Source: Zea mays (taxonomy: Eukaryota > Streptophyta > Magnoliopsida > Poales > Poaceae). From it: 64,000 nt of DNA. Positions 25,258-37,737 of this stretch are shown in pieces. Below the pieces are notes generated by a model, which saw only the letters and a program-made list of their open reading frames with translations, was not told the DNA's origin and made no database searches. How positions within the stretch are numbered: position 1 is the first letter of the stretch; each line of letters begins with the position of its first letter. The position numbers and the translations under genes are program-made. The DNA is taken from NCBI RefSeq assembly GCF_902167145.1, contig NC_050098.1, positions 80,144,207 to 80,208,206 on the forward strand. The letters run 5' to 3'.

Positions 25258-26901
25258 GAATGAGGATATTTAAGGGTGGAGAAGCATGTAACTCCCAGAC
25301 TGAAGATAGATGCAAATTCATGAGAGGGTATCTGACAAGATACTTGAAGATAGATTTGGTTAGAATATCGCGACATATCGAGACAAAATGTCGCGACCAC
25401 TTTGAGATAAGGTCCACAAAAGATAGCACATCAGTATAGTCTCGTAATGGATTACGACTATTAACCGCGATACCAGCGTGTGCCGAGCAGCTCAACCATG
25501 TGTGCACCATAGTAGGCTCTCGGTCTCATCGCGGCACCATCAGTCGTTAGTCATGACACCATTACCAAACGTAACCAATGAAAAATTCACGTGGCATAAT
25601 TAGATGGAGCCCATGAGAGTATGGCTCAGAAAAATAAGATCATGACAGGAGTTGAAACATAGATTTTTGGCAAAAGGGCATCACATGAGAATTTTCTTCA
25701 ACTCAGAGAACTATTTTAGGATCAACATGGAGATTATCAGATCAGATATTAGCACGAGATTTGATATGAGGATGAACCGACCATGAGATCAAAATATATT
25801 GTTGAGCTTTTAGAGACATGAGAGAACCAAGGACAACAGCGAAATCCATTAATCCACATGGATATGCCATTTAAAGATAAGGTTGGCAAAAACAACGTCA
25901 TGATGCCTAGAGAAAGAGCATCGGAAAGACTAGAAATGAGAGATTAGATTGATCGACATCCGATACTTGAGAATGGGTTATAGAGGATAACCAGATAATA
26001 GGGCAGAATCATAGGGGATCCCGAGATTCGGATGATAAGGCCAACACGATTCACAAGAAAAAGGATTACCAGATCCAGGCAAAAGGAGAGGTAGGCAAAT
26101 AGGATCAGCTAGGATGATTAACAAAAGTGCTATGAAGTTTTAGGGGCAAGGATTTAGGGAAAGAAACATGGCCTTGATAGGGTTTGCGCAACTAGACATC
26201 AACAACAATTTTTTTTGACACATAAGTGCACAAGGAGACTTGGGTTGGTCTAGCGGTCAAGTTGTGGGGTTCTATAAGATGTGCAGGTGTAAATTCAAGG
26301 GTAAAACACACAAGGTTTAGAAAACACCAACACAAGAATGATTTTTTAAGAGGTTTCACTTGCTAAACTCAAGGTTGTTTGGGTGGGGGTCTTTTATGGG
26401 AAAACAGGCAACAATTTTTATTGGTTAGAGGGAAAATGTACTAAATAGTTACCATACCTCCTAGACAGCATGGCAAGGGAAACACATAACACGACCTAGT
26501 CAAGACTTACCAATCTGGCACAAGGTAAAACATTTCTTATAGTTCCTAACATAACAGTACATCACATTATTCACAAGTTCTTATTATTGGAATAAAGGTG
26601 AGAGAAGCATGTTGATGCACAAGAGAAAATTATAATGCGACAATCATGATGCATGCTCATTCTAGTCGTCTTCTCAGACCTGACTAATTGTTCGGATGCT
26701 TCTACAACATCCTTATTAATAGTAGTAGTAGCCTTTATGGCCTATATACATAGCCACCTAGCTACCCATCTATTTCCTAAGGCTTCACGTCCTAGGTCTA
26801 ACTTATCGTCCTGACGATCTATCCAACATTGGTTTCTAGCAAGTTTTACTTTTAGAAAAGGTTGGTAATCATGACTTATTGACTTCTCTGTAATGGTATT
26901 C
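25258..26901 (-). other. Element B internal region, non-coding
   Basis: About 1.6 kb with no ORF above about 90 codons on either strand and no gag or pol motif. The sequence is AT-rich with GA-rich words on the plus strand. A possible tRNA-derived segment is noted at 26240-26305. The region presumably carries the packaging signal of this non-autonomous element (inference). Confidence 0.75.
26240..26305 (+). other. Possible tRNA-like / SINE head inside B
   Basis: TGGTCTAGCGG at 26246-26256 fits the RNA polymerase III A-box consensus. A weak B-box-like AAATTCAAGGG follows about 35 bases later. There is no clear poly-A tail or flanking duplication. A run of T lies upstream at about 26209. This may be chance. 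Confidence 0.2.
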
Positions 26902-26913
26902 GCTCCGATACCA
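26902..26913 (-). promoter_or_regulatory. Element B primer-binding site
   Basis: TGGTATCGGAGC on the minus strand, two bases inside the 5' LTR. It matches initiator Met tRNA with one mismatch. The site is identical in element A (33704-33715). Confidence 0.85.
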
Positions 26914-26915
26914 GC

Positions 26916-29900
26916 TGTGGCGGAACCGCCCGAATTATTCCAGCTTAAGTGCCCAAGTCGCACCTTTCAGGGCAGCAACGCACTTAAACAGGAATAACCC
27001 GTCAGTCCCTCGGATCTAGTCCGATAAATCCACTTACCAGGATCGAATACCACTAGCTCACTCGAAGGTGAGGCACAGAGAAATACAATAAAACATAATA
27101 CCACAAATTTAATAAGTATAATTAGTGATTACATTATCGGAGTTTCAGAAATAATAACCATAAGTTTTAATGCAGCGGAAATAACTAACGGAGGAAACCG
27201 AGTAACATGGCGAAGCCTGGCCAAGCTACTCCTCCTGGTCCTCTCCTGCGGAAGCAGTAACCCACTCGACCATCTATCCCGGTGGCAGGGATGGAGGCCA
27301 AGTCACACCATCAACCAATCATCCTAAGGAGTACCTGCAAAAATTGTGCCACAAGCAAGGCTGAGTATACTAATACTCAGCTAGACTTACCCGGTGTGAG
27401 GAGTCTACTCCTCTACCTCTAGACATGCAGCTGTTTGGCTGAGGGGTTTGGTTTGCCAAAAGTACTAGCTTAGTCTAAAATCAAGTTTTAGCTTTTCAAG
27501 TTTTAGTATGATCCTTTTAAACTAGATGAGTACCTAGCTACTCATACATGATATCAAACATTTTTAAGCAATCAACCTTTTGGCAGTCAACTGATTTCCA
27601 CTTATTACTCAATGTAGCAGCATGGATCAAGCAGTCTCATTAGCTGCGAGAAGCAGACGATTCGAATCGAGTTTTTAAACCTTGCAAGGTAAACCTAAAC
27701 ACACGACATGTAGGGGCACTCCGTCCCCACACACATCAACCGTCCCCATCGATTCCCTGGCAACAGATCAGGGCTCACCGCCTTGGCGTACAATGCCTCA
27801 CTGACCCCGACTGCCGTCGTGCAGTGACTGCACTTGTACCCACCATAACCGGAATGGGAGACCACGTCTCAGGTCGCGTGAGGGGTAAAGTCTGCGGGCA
27901 GGTTCACTCAGGTACTAGGCTTACCGATTTACCATATTTCTCGGTATGTGTTTAGTACGTTCAAACGCTTGACACACGGTACCACACCTTAATCCTTATT
28001 CCAATTTCCGTCTCGTAGACAACGCATCCCCATGGACCGTTGTCCACAGACCACCATCATTATGATATCAAAATGGATACAATCAAATCCTGACCTCGAG
28101 CGAGTGCTAGAAAAATCACTCGACTTCTACCGAGATCCCTAATTAATAAAGCATCTACTCGACCTAGCATACTAGTATCCATCACAAAAAGGATTCCTGA
28201 GATCATGCAACTAGGGTTTCAGGCAACTCCTACACTTAAGTGCACAGTACAAGCCTACAAACATTAAGTGCAGTAAAATAGCATATATAACGGTTATGCA
28301 TAAAACCGGAGCTTGCCTTTAATTTAACACTCAGATAGTGTTTGCTGGGGGTACTCGCTTGGCGAGCATCCACTGGTTATGTCCATCCTTCCTTGGGTCG
28401 TCCACCAACTGCATCTTGTGGGTGGCACCACATCAATGGCTCAATCATCATCTCGCGGTCCTATATGAGGTGCAAGATGCATATGTATGAATATAATGAA
28501 AGTAGCACGAAAATAGCACAAGATATATCAACACACAGTGGCGAACTAAACATTAATTAGTAAGACACTGCAACAACTATACTCAAACACTAGTTATTTA
28601 TGTGTCATTGGGCACACGTAAACACTACCACTGGAAAGACGACGATCACGACTTTTAATTAACCAACATAACAGGACATCACACGTATGAACATTTATTT
28701 AACTTGTTACGGCTTTTCCTTAGTTCTCCTATTGACCACGCAAGAGCAACCAAGACAACGTACGTTTAAACAGGACATAGGCATCAATAACTACAAAACT
28801 TCTATCCACAACCAACTACAGCAAGCAAGCACATTAATCACGGAACACATGTTAACCTAAGTTTAGCCATCACAAGTCTATGTCCGTTAAGCGCTAACTA
28901 AGCATTTTTAGCCAAAATGGTGAACTAAACATTCATTTGAGCACGTGCAGATTTTTAGGACAGCAGCACAGCAGTTACTTGTTTTAATCATAACTTTTCA
29001 AATATTAATCCAAAAATAGTAAACTATGACTTTCTAGAAAGTTTAGAAAGTGCTCTACAATTTTGGTATTTTCATCACAACATGATTCAACACTTAGCAA
29101 AGTTGAATTGTGCAAACACAGCAGCTCTGTCCAGATTTGGACAGATTCAGGCTTGCAACTTCAAAAATTCACAACTGAAGATTCAGACATCCAAACAAAG
29201 TGATTTTAGACTTTCTGGAAAGCTAATTAAATGCTCTACAAATTATTTATAAACATCTCAAGGTGATTCAATATTTAACTAAGGATAAACATCACTAAAA
29301 GACTTTGCTGCCCAGAACTGGACAGATTCAGTCTTCATATTTGAAACATTCATAACTTAAGATTCAGACCACCAAAAAGAGTGATCTAAGACTTTTTGGA
29401 AAGCTTAGCAAAAGTACTAAATAACTTTTATAATCACTAAGAAGTTATTCAATGTTTAACTAAATCAAACAACACAGTTTTCGAAATCTATTCTGACGGT
29501 GGACAGAACACAGCAAGCAGTTTGTAAAATTCATAACTCTTAAACCGTCAGGCCTATAGTTAGGAAATTTTTAACACAAGCAAGATAAGAAAAGAATCTT
29601 CAACTTTCTTATAACGACCATAAACAGATTGCAACATTAAATTAGGCAAACAATGCAGTTTCTGAAATCTGTACAGAATTTGGACAGATTCAGTTACTGA
29701 ATTTGTAAACAGCATAACTCCTAAACTGTCAGACCCAATGGCTGCCAAATTTTAACACCAGGAAGATAATAAAGTTATCTACCACTTTTCTATAGCACAT
29801 ATCTACAGAAAACACAATTTGGTTCATCAAACATACAGCACAACCAAAACAGTGCGTGCAGTCCAAAACAGCAATTACTAAATTTCAGCTTCTATATAAT

Positions 29901-32608
29901 TCAAGAATTGCCATGTTTTAGAGACTTGAGTTATTCTAACACTTTACCATTTGTTAGAGTTAAATTAACCAAATGAGCACTAACAAGTAGACTTACAAAT
30001 TTTATCCAATTTATTTCGTGCGCTAGAATTACCACACAATTAACAAACACATTCACCAAAATAAAACACTTCTGCACACATGTCCGACATCACACAAAAT
30101 CATAATGAAGCAATATTAATATTTATTTTTAGAACACCATGACATAACCATTAAATATCTAATTAGTTTTAAGGTATAACTCAAGCATTCCATGAACATG
30201 CATGATTTTATTTACTCCTAATTTTTCACTAAGTCTTGCAATTATAAAATAGGTGTTATTTTAGCACCATATGAAACTATCTAATTTGGGGCTGACATTT
30301 TTATGAGGAATAGGTAATAACAATTTATGACTAAGGTATAAATTTCACATACCCAGGTTTTATATTTTATTTACTACAAAAATAACAATTTGTTAATGCA
30401 ATAAAGCATGTGAGAGCAAGTTAAATCTAAAATTAATTATTTTCTGTGGATGCATGACCATATTAAGTTTCTTTAGGCTACTATAATATCATGTAAGGAC
30501 AGTGGAACACCATTTTACATTTTTGCATCTATACATCATTTTTAAATCATTTAAAGCTACCTAAGGTGCATTAAACAAGTTAAATCAATAACTTAATCAT
30601 ACATGCACAACAATTCATGAACTTTTTACCAATCACCAAACATCACACCAAGAGTCTACTGTAAAACTTTCAACCTATTTGGAGCACCAGAGCTACAGAT
30701 CCAAAAATAACAATCAAAACAATCATCTTTTTACTATTTAACATGTTTTAATTAACACACCAAGAAAACAGTGAACAACCTGTAAGTTTTATATTTTTCC
30801 TAGATGGCGTATGACAACATCTAACTAACAAAACAAGTTTCATCATTTTTGGATTTTTATAAATAAAATTATGGAGAGAAGCAAGTTCATTTACTCTCTA
30901 AACCAGTTTTTAAATACGAATTTCTACAGAAAAACTTTTTCACTAAAACATGCCAACCTATAGATCTATTAGACAGAGAATTTCATAAGGAAGGCAACAA
31001 AACAAGTTTCGCGATTTTAGCAGCTCTAAAACTCGAGTTATGAATTTTTGAACACAACACAAAAATCTGCAGCTTTGTGCACTCACATCTCGCCTCGGGC
31101 CCACTTGTCATAGACTCAGGGGGGTCTTCTTCTACCTCCACCTCCAGCCATCACGCAGCAGCACAGGGGGCTGCCATGGCCGGCGTCCAAGGAGAGCAGA
31201 GGAGGGGCTCCTGTAGGGGGAGGGACAGCCATCACGAAGGGGAGCTGCAGCAACGGAGAAGGAGGGAGGGAGGGGCGAGCACCACCATTGGAGAGGGTGG
31301 GCGCCATGGAGGGAGGGCTGCTGTTTTATGGGGAAGAGGGGAGGAGAGGGGCCGGGGCGGCATGGCTCCTACTGCTGTCCATGGAAAAATAAAAAGGACG
31401 CAGGAACAGCAGGGGAAGGGAGGTCGTCGGCTGCACTTGTGCTCGTCCAGGGGAAACAGGGAGGGCGCAGGAAGGGTCGAGCCCATGGAGGAGCAGGGCG
31501 TCGCGCCCTGGCTGGAGAGCGCCTGCTCCAAGGGAGCTCGACCATTTGCAGCAGTGGCAGGGGGCGTCCATGGCGGCTGGCCGAGCAGAGGCGCCACGCC
31601 ATGGAAGCCGGCGAGCTCGCTGTTGCTGTGGAGTCCTTGCTGCTGCTCGCCGTGGAGCAGGGAGAACAGCGAGCTCGGCCAGGCAGCAAGAGGAGAGAGC
31701 TCGCGGGGAGGGGCTGCGCTCCCGGCTGCAACCGTGGGAGAGGAGGGACAGGGAAGAAGGAAGCTGTGCGTGAGAGGAGAAAGGAGAAGAGAGTGGCGGT
31801 TGGAAATTTTTGAGGGGTGGGAGTGGAAAATTTCCATGTGAGCACTCCTATTTATAGAAGATGGCTAGGGTTAGGGTTTCCTTAGTGGGCCAAATGGGCT
31901 GGGTTGGGCTGGCCCAAACACGTTATCGGGTTGCGCTAATTTATTTTCCGGAATAAAAATGCTCCTGCGGATTTCGTCTGTACGCAAAACAGAGCGAACT
32001 AGAGTTCGGACGAACGGACGATTGAGCGATTAATTCGGCCGAGAGTTGGATTTGACTTTGCTCGGAAATAATTCCTCGCGCATGATTCAAAAATAAATCG
32101 TCCTGAGATTTGATCGGTTTTGGATTTTTAGTCGGGGAAATCGGATCGTGACATTTTAAAATCGCTGTCGATACGGGATTTTGAATTTGGTTCGCACATG
32201 AGATATTTGGCCGAGTCAGATAATATTGATTAGAGGACGACATATTGAGCATTATTTTTGAGAGTACGGACTCGGATTAAAATAGTCAGACATCGATCGA
32301 AGTTCGAGAAATTAGACTAGGGCTCAGATCAAATAACAGTCGTCGAGAGTTTGATTAAATGAGCTTCAGATAAGATTTATAATTCGAGATTGACTATCGA
32401 GTTTGCATTCGTTCCGAGAATAAAAGTTTTTAACACGCTCCGAAATGGGTTGTTTCTCGCGATCGAATAACTCCGAATTCGGTGAACTTCCATGAGAAAG
32501 CCTGATAAACAGAGATAGACACGATCGAGAAATAGAATTTTTCACTGAGCATCCGAGATTAGGATAAATCTCCTGACTTAACACGAAACTGACACCTGGG
32601 GTGTCACA
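26916..32608 (-). repeat. Element B 5' LTR
   Basis: 5693 bases, nearly identical to 19531-25220, with scattered single-base changes and small indels such as an extra 'ata' near 30250. The TATA box is at 31849-31856, the repeat array at about 28955-29875 and the GC-rich block at 31077-31841. Confidence 0.95.
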
Positions 32609-32742
32609 GTATTATCTGTAGTAGCATTGACCAAGGCAGCGATAGCCTCGGCCAGTGTTGGTGGTACAGGTGGCAGATTAGGAGTATCTTCCCGACCATG
32701 GGAAGTCCCCACACCGTCATGCACATGAGTCCGTGATGGCAT
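32609..32742 (-). pseudogene. Element A gag N-terminus, cut by B
   Basis: It starts at the Met of MPSRTHVHDGV and reads through PPTLAEAIAALVNATTDNT, a Gypsy gag N-terminal segment, up to the B insertion. The frame resumes at 19530. The ATG directly follows TTTCTTTGCCTCAG on the minus strand, a good splice-acceptor sequence. The ATG choice rests on that and on the same arrangement in C. The first stop in gag comes soon after the B junction. Confidence 0.8.
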
Positions 32743-32888
32743 CTGAGGCAAAGAAACATTTGGGAAAAATATAACATGCCGATACACACCATCATTTTAT
32801 ATTACCAAAATGTAATGATACAGACTCAAGTGTACAACATGACTTCATTACTTATTTTGCATAGGTATAGTCTCTAAACTATACTAGT

Positions 32889-33464
32889 CTAGTCTTCGTC
32901 GTCCTTGCTTTCTTCATTCTCTGCTGCTGGAGACCGATCGTTAGCCAGGTTCATGGAAGGAGGAGGCCTAAAAAGGTCCAACTCCCCATCAGGTTCTTCA
33001 CCTGATGTCCCTGATGGTTCGGCTCCCATTGCAACAGGGTCAGCAGGCATGTCCGGGTGTAGTCGCGCATACAATACATGTACTTCCTCATGTAAAGTAT
33101 TGCAAGACAGCTGCAAGTTGTCGAGGGCCGCACTAAGCTCTGCCACACGAGAACGAGCTTTGGCTTCACGTTCCCAAGCAACTGAACGTGAGTTGACGGC
33201 CCAATCGATCGCCAAATCCCGTTCAGCAAGCTCGTCTTGCAGGCGTCTGACGTCAGCTGCCAACTCAGCAATACGCTGATCGTCTTGTGCCCACACCCTG
33301 TTTTTGTGACGTAGCTCCGTTCAAAGCTGTTCCACTTGGGCTTCCAAGTCTTTGATTAGATCGTTGCTGCCGCTACTGTTGCCTTCATGTCTTGGAGCCA
33401 ACTGATGGCGAGGCACGCCAATAGGTCCAATGGACTTGCGTGCAGTTTTCCTCATACGTGCCAT
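32889..33464 (-). pseudogene. Element A leader ORF: histone H3-tail-like N-terminus and coiled coil
   Basis: It begins MARMRKTARKSIGPIG and continues PRHQLAP within the first 23 residues. Histone H3 after Met removal begins ARTKQTARKS and has PRKQLA at 16-21. The match covers A1, R2, T6-A7-R8-K9-S10, G12 and, after a one-residue insertion, P, R, Q, L, A. One in-frame TGA follows EAQVEQL (about codon 48). The rest reads through a heptad-like Leu/Ala/Arg region (IAELAADVRRLQDELAERD, then RVAELSAALDNLQ), probably a coiled coil, and an acidic tail ending KDDED. The total is 192 codons with the stop. The ATG lies about 240 bases after the primer site, as in C and D. The function is not known to me. 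Confidence 0.75.
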
Positions 33465-33717
33465 ATCTCCATAAGAGGGGAATATTTATTAGTATAATTT
33501 TTAAACATGATGCATGCATAACCCAATAATTACGGAATCAACCCCCGTTGATTCCCAACTTCCTATATATTGCACTCTATTACCTGGTCTTATAAGATGA
33601 GAGCTTCTAGAAAGTGGCAAGGTAAGAAGGAAAGAATATTTCTTGGATAAGTATTTGAAAATTCTTTTTGAAATGCTTTGTAATATCTGAAGAGATGGGC
33701 TTCGCTCCGATACCAGC
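33465..33717 (-). other. Element A leader with primer-binding site (33704-33715)
   Basis: TGGTATCGGAGC on the minus strand, two bases inside the LTR edge. The remaining 240 bases are a non-coding leader. Confidence 0.85.
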
Positions 33718-36700
33718 TGTGACGGAACCTCCCAAGTTATTGGGCCGACCTACAGTTGTCTTTGTCCAACGGACCTTAGACAACCTGGTAGATGCACATA
33801 ATCACTTGACAAGTTCAGTATCTGTATCTTATTTCCTCGCCCAAGAGCGTTTCACCCGTCACGCAGATATTACAACACATCGGAGGGACGAATAAGCGGA
33901 AGCAAATTACAATAACTTAATTTACATTCATCAAAATATAGAGAGAGTGTAATTATTACATTACCAGGTTATAAGAGTGCATAGAGTAATATTATTACAG
34001 ACTTGGGAGGAAAAAACCCCTCCCGCATAAAAGTATATTGTTTTTCAAGTGGGAGGCCAACATCCTCCCGCGGCTTCACTGCTGAGGTTCTTCTTTGGGC
34101 ACCACCTTAGAGCAAAAACAGCAAAAGTCTGATGTTTCCTCACCTACAACAACATGGGTTCGAAAACCCTGAGTACGGAGTGTACTTTCACAAGTCTTAC
34201 CCGTCAAAATAAAAGACTCTCAGGGAAATGCTGGCTTAAGGGAGTCAAGGTGAGGCTGATCAAGTAGCAAAGACTCTGTTTGCAAAAATGCTTACTAAAA
34301 GTGTATCCTTAAAAATCCAGTTTTATTAGCAAGTTAAGTCATTACCTGAATCTAGAGTTCCTTCTACCCTAGTTCAAGCACTTGGCCTATAATAGCCATC
34401 TTTTATCATCCCCTTTTAGTTCACTGGAATGCTACGTGTAGGGCAGTGACCAAGTCTTCATGTCCGAGAAGTAACGGCGATCCGAATCGATTAATACCCA
34501 GTCGGGGATCTCCAATCACACGACATATGCAGCACTTAACCCTTGCATATGTCAACTCACCACCAGGTTTCTTAATACCAGACCGGGTTCACGCCAACCG
34601 AGAGCACATATACACCACCGTCCAGCCTCTTGCCACAGAGGGTACACGCTACTCTCGCCATCTCTCCACTCCCATTGCGTGTTGGCCTTTCTGGTATTAG
34701 TCTGCCCGAGGCAAAGCTTACCCATGATGAGGCATGTGACCAGTTAAAAGGTCCTCAATCATCAAGCCTACATCGAGACGGTCCTTAATCGACTCAGATA
34801 GAGACACTACACCGAGACTCTCTTCTCGTGCAAGTCACCCACCCGGTCTCAGCTTTATCATTTAAACCCAAAGTTTGGTACCTGGTAGAGGTACATCTTT
34901 TCTGATGTTGAACCCATCACGGCCATGATGGATCCCCCATCAAGTTTTATTTTTGAAAACATCCCATCCACTGTGAAGCATCACCTTTTGTTTTAAAACG
35001 AAACATTTGTTTTTCTAAAGCAGGACTAAGCATCAGAAAACCTTTTAATAAAACAGGTAATCCAGGAATGGTAAACAGTTCCAAGGAAGGAAATGCAGCA
35101 ATTGGTTTAACACACAACTCCTATCACCTAATGCATCATATAAGGTGATAAAGATTTAAAACAGCAAGGAGGTGGCAAATGCACCGGGGCTTGCCTTGTT
35201 TTGTAGGAGAGTCGGGCTCTGTTCCACAAATATCAAAATAAAAACATTTCCCAGCAGGTGGATTTTCTGTTGATGGAGCAGTCTCCTCTTCTTCAACAGT
35301 TACTTCTTCTTCGTTTTCTATACATCACCATATATAACCATGAATGCTCATATGATGCTTATGAAAATGCATTGATAATAAAGATACACTAAGTTGTATC
35401 TTGAATACTACTTTCCTTCACGGCGCACCAGGGAAACTAGGGTTTTCAGAGTCAGTACTTTATTTTCATAAGGCAGATACTACCTAGAAGACTAGGGTTT
35501 TGGGTTTGGAAATCAAATAATGTTCAAAACAAGTCAAACTTCACTCATGGGTTCTAATTATCAAATTAAATTTATCCAAAAAGTTTTATGATTTTTGGAG
35601 TCTTCAAATAATTTCTAAAATTCCAAAAGTCTAGGTTTTGGCCTTTTTAAATACTACATAATTCCTGGTTCAGACTAAAAATTTTGGAACTATTTTTATT
35701 CAATACTAGAGGAATTTAGGAACCTAGAAAAATTGGTCTTATATTTTTAGCATTTTTCTATAATTTTCTATGATTTCTCTAATCCTGGCAGAAAAAGAAA
35801 AAGAGAAATGGTGAACAGTGGTGGGCTGAAACTGGCCCGAGTCGGCCCACATACAGATGAAAGCACGCCCGCGGTGTCAGGTTTACTCAGAGGACCTAGG
35901 TATTTGAAAAACCTTTAAAGAGGCCATTGCACTATTTCTTTGTGTCACTGACAATTGCATATAGACCCTCTCCTTTCTATTCCTTCGCAAGGTGAGGTCC
36001 CCGACCGTGGACGACGGAGCAGTGGCTCCGGCGAGCCTGTACCGGCCGAAAAACGCAACGACCGGTGCTCCGGTGTGGCTGACACCGAATTCTACCCTTA
36101 ATGACCATAACCCCTCACTCAATCGCAAAGTTCTAGCTCCTAATATCTCTGTCCACGGTGATGGCGCGAACTACGGATGAACCGAGGCGTTTCCGGTGAT
36201 CCTACGTGTTCTAGCTCAATTGGCCGGGTCGAGAAGCATCAAGAGCACACAAGAGTGCTGAAGCAAGAGCGAGGAGGGCGTGATCAGACCTGTGGAGAGC
36301 TAGCCACGGCGAGCTCACACACTGCGGTGTTCTTGATAGATTTGGGGGAAATCCCAAATTGGGGAGCTATGGGGGACGATTAGAGGTGAGGGCTGGTTCA
36401 CTGGGTGCAAAACTACTTAGCAGAGCTCACTCGGGCGGCAATTTATAGGTTCCATCGGCGGTGGCGGCTAATTTTTGATAAGACGCGCGAAGGCCGGAGA
36501 GAGGGGAGGTCACTGGTGCAAGGGATGCGTGCCTTTCACCGTGGCAAGCTTACCGACGACGAACCAGCTATCTAAAGCAGCTTACTGTGGCGTGGTAAAG
36601 CTTCAAGGCACGTGGCCATCGCACGACAGGCGGCCAACTCCGGCGAGGCTATCAAACCGACCGTGAGGCAAGTGGATACGATGGCCAGCCCTTGGTCTCA

Positions 36701-37737
36701 TCCGTGGTGAAGATCTTTTTACCCCGAGGCGTTATCCGGGCACCAGTGGGCACAAATCGCATTGCTGGCACGAATCGCATCGTGGGGGTCGCCGGCGGGA
36801 AGGTGCACTGCACCTATGATCTCATTCAGTTCACTGTACCATCAGAAACTCTATCAGGACGCCTGACAGAGCGGTTTGCAGTGCCTAGATCTCCATTTTT
36901 CATGTAATAACTTGTAATCCACCTTTAACAAAAGTTGTTGTCCTATAATCCAGCTTTAATCTTACTATAGCAACCATACTTCAATTCTCACTAAATCATA
37001 CTCAAAATAGCTCCCAAACTTGGTCCTAGTTCACTATCAGTCCAGTTTCAGAGTTGTACTCGACTGACAGACCAACTTCAGGTCTGTTTTTCTCCCACTT
37101 TCATGTAGCACTAGGGCTTACTTACTTGATAAAATTTGTTCTCCTTACATAGCTCTACAAGTTTGCTATATCGACCAAAAGCAAAATCCTCAAGAATTCT
37201 GAGATATAGAGCTCTAAAGTTGACCCCATTCAACTGAATTCAGACTTAAGCATATGGGGTTCATGGGGTACTTTTTGCAAATAAGTCCAAATCCCACTTT
37301 TTAACTTGCAAATCCTCCAATGTGAAAAACACATGATTTGTGGTGTTCTATTACTTTGGTATTTGCACTTGGGTCCAAAAGTGCACAAAATTTGCATCTA
37401 CCCCCCTAGGGTTTTAATTAGGGTTTCTAGGGTTTATTTTTAGGGTTTTGGGCACATTAGGGTTTTTATGCCACCAAAGTCCATCAAATGTGATACCTTA
37501 TGATCATTTCTCATGTCTGTTGAGGTTTTAACTTATTTGGGCCTCACTCACATCCATAAGTCATGATCTAGGGTTAAGCACTCTACCTTAGGGTTAATCA
37601 CACATCAAATCACATCATTACAACTTATTTGAAATTTTTTCCTAGTGAATGCACTCTAAGTGTAACAAACACATGATATGCCAATGCTCATGATGTTATG
37701 CTCAAGTTTTAGTGATAGTAACACCAGGGGTGTTACA
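33718..37737 (-). repeat. Element A 5' LTR
   Basis: 4020 bases, starting on the minus strand TGTAACACCCCTGG and ending GGTTCCGTCACA. It is non-coding. TATAAAT on the minus strand at 36441-36447 is a likely TATA box, with a GC-rich transcribed region downstream (35990-36430). Degenerate repeats of the kind seen at 115-960 occur at about 36950-37220. The stretch 34000-35800 holds nothing I recognise beyond LTR sequence. Confidence 0.9.
36441..36447 (-). promoter_or_regulatory. TATA box of element A 5' LTR
   Basis: TATAAAT on the minus strand, followed on that strand by a GC-rich leader, the same layout as in B. Confidence 0.5.

Larger units (their letters stand above)
19531..32608 (-). mobile_element. 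Element B: non-coding Gypsy-type LTR retrotransposon with 5.7-kb LTRs
   Basis: The target duplication is GTATT at 19526-19530 and 32609-32613. The LTRs are 19531-25220 and 26916-32608. The internal region is only 1695 bases. The primer site (26902-26913) and polypurine tract (25221-25257) show that it runs on the minus strand and belongs with the Gypsy chromoviruses. No gag, pol or other coding region is present, so it must have been mobilised by another element's proteins. Its terminal sequences (edge GGTTCCGCCACA, primer site spacing of 2 bases, PPT motif) resemble element A more than C. An A-like family is therefore a candidate helper (inference). Confidence 0.93.
3076..37737 (-). mobile_element. 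Element A: decayed Gypsy chromovirus (Tekay/Del type), interrupted by C1 and B
   Basis: This element is read on the minus strand. Its own pieces are the 5' LTR (33718-37737), primer site (33704-33715), leader ORF (32889-33464), gag start (32609-32742), gag-pol (15593-19530), pol end (3544-3955), polypurine tract (3390-3405) and a 3' LTR (3076-3389 plus sequence beyond the CACTA insertion). C1 (3956-15592) and B (19531-32608) are insertions. Both LTRs carry the same inner edge, ending TGTTACA on the plus strand. The two LTR copies differ at several places over about 310 shared bases and the ORFs carry many stops, so this is an old insertion. It sits inside element D. The base sequence to its right begins GACGG, and the other target copy is outside the window. 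Confidence 0.85.

Noticed and set aside
34446..36907. Short plus-strand ORFs in the A 5' LTR
   Set aside because: They lie on the strand opposite to the element's transcription, are short and show no recognisable domain.
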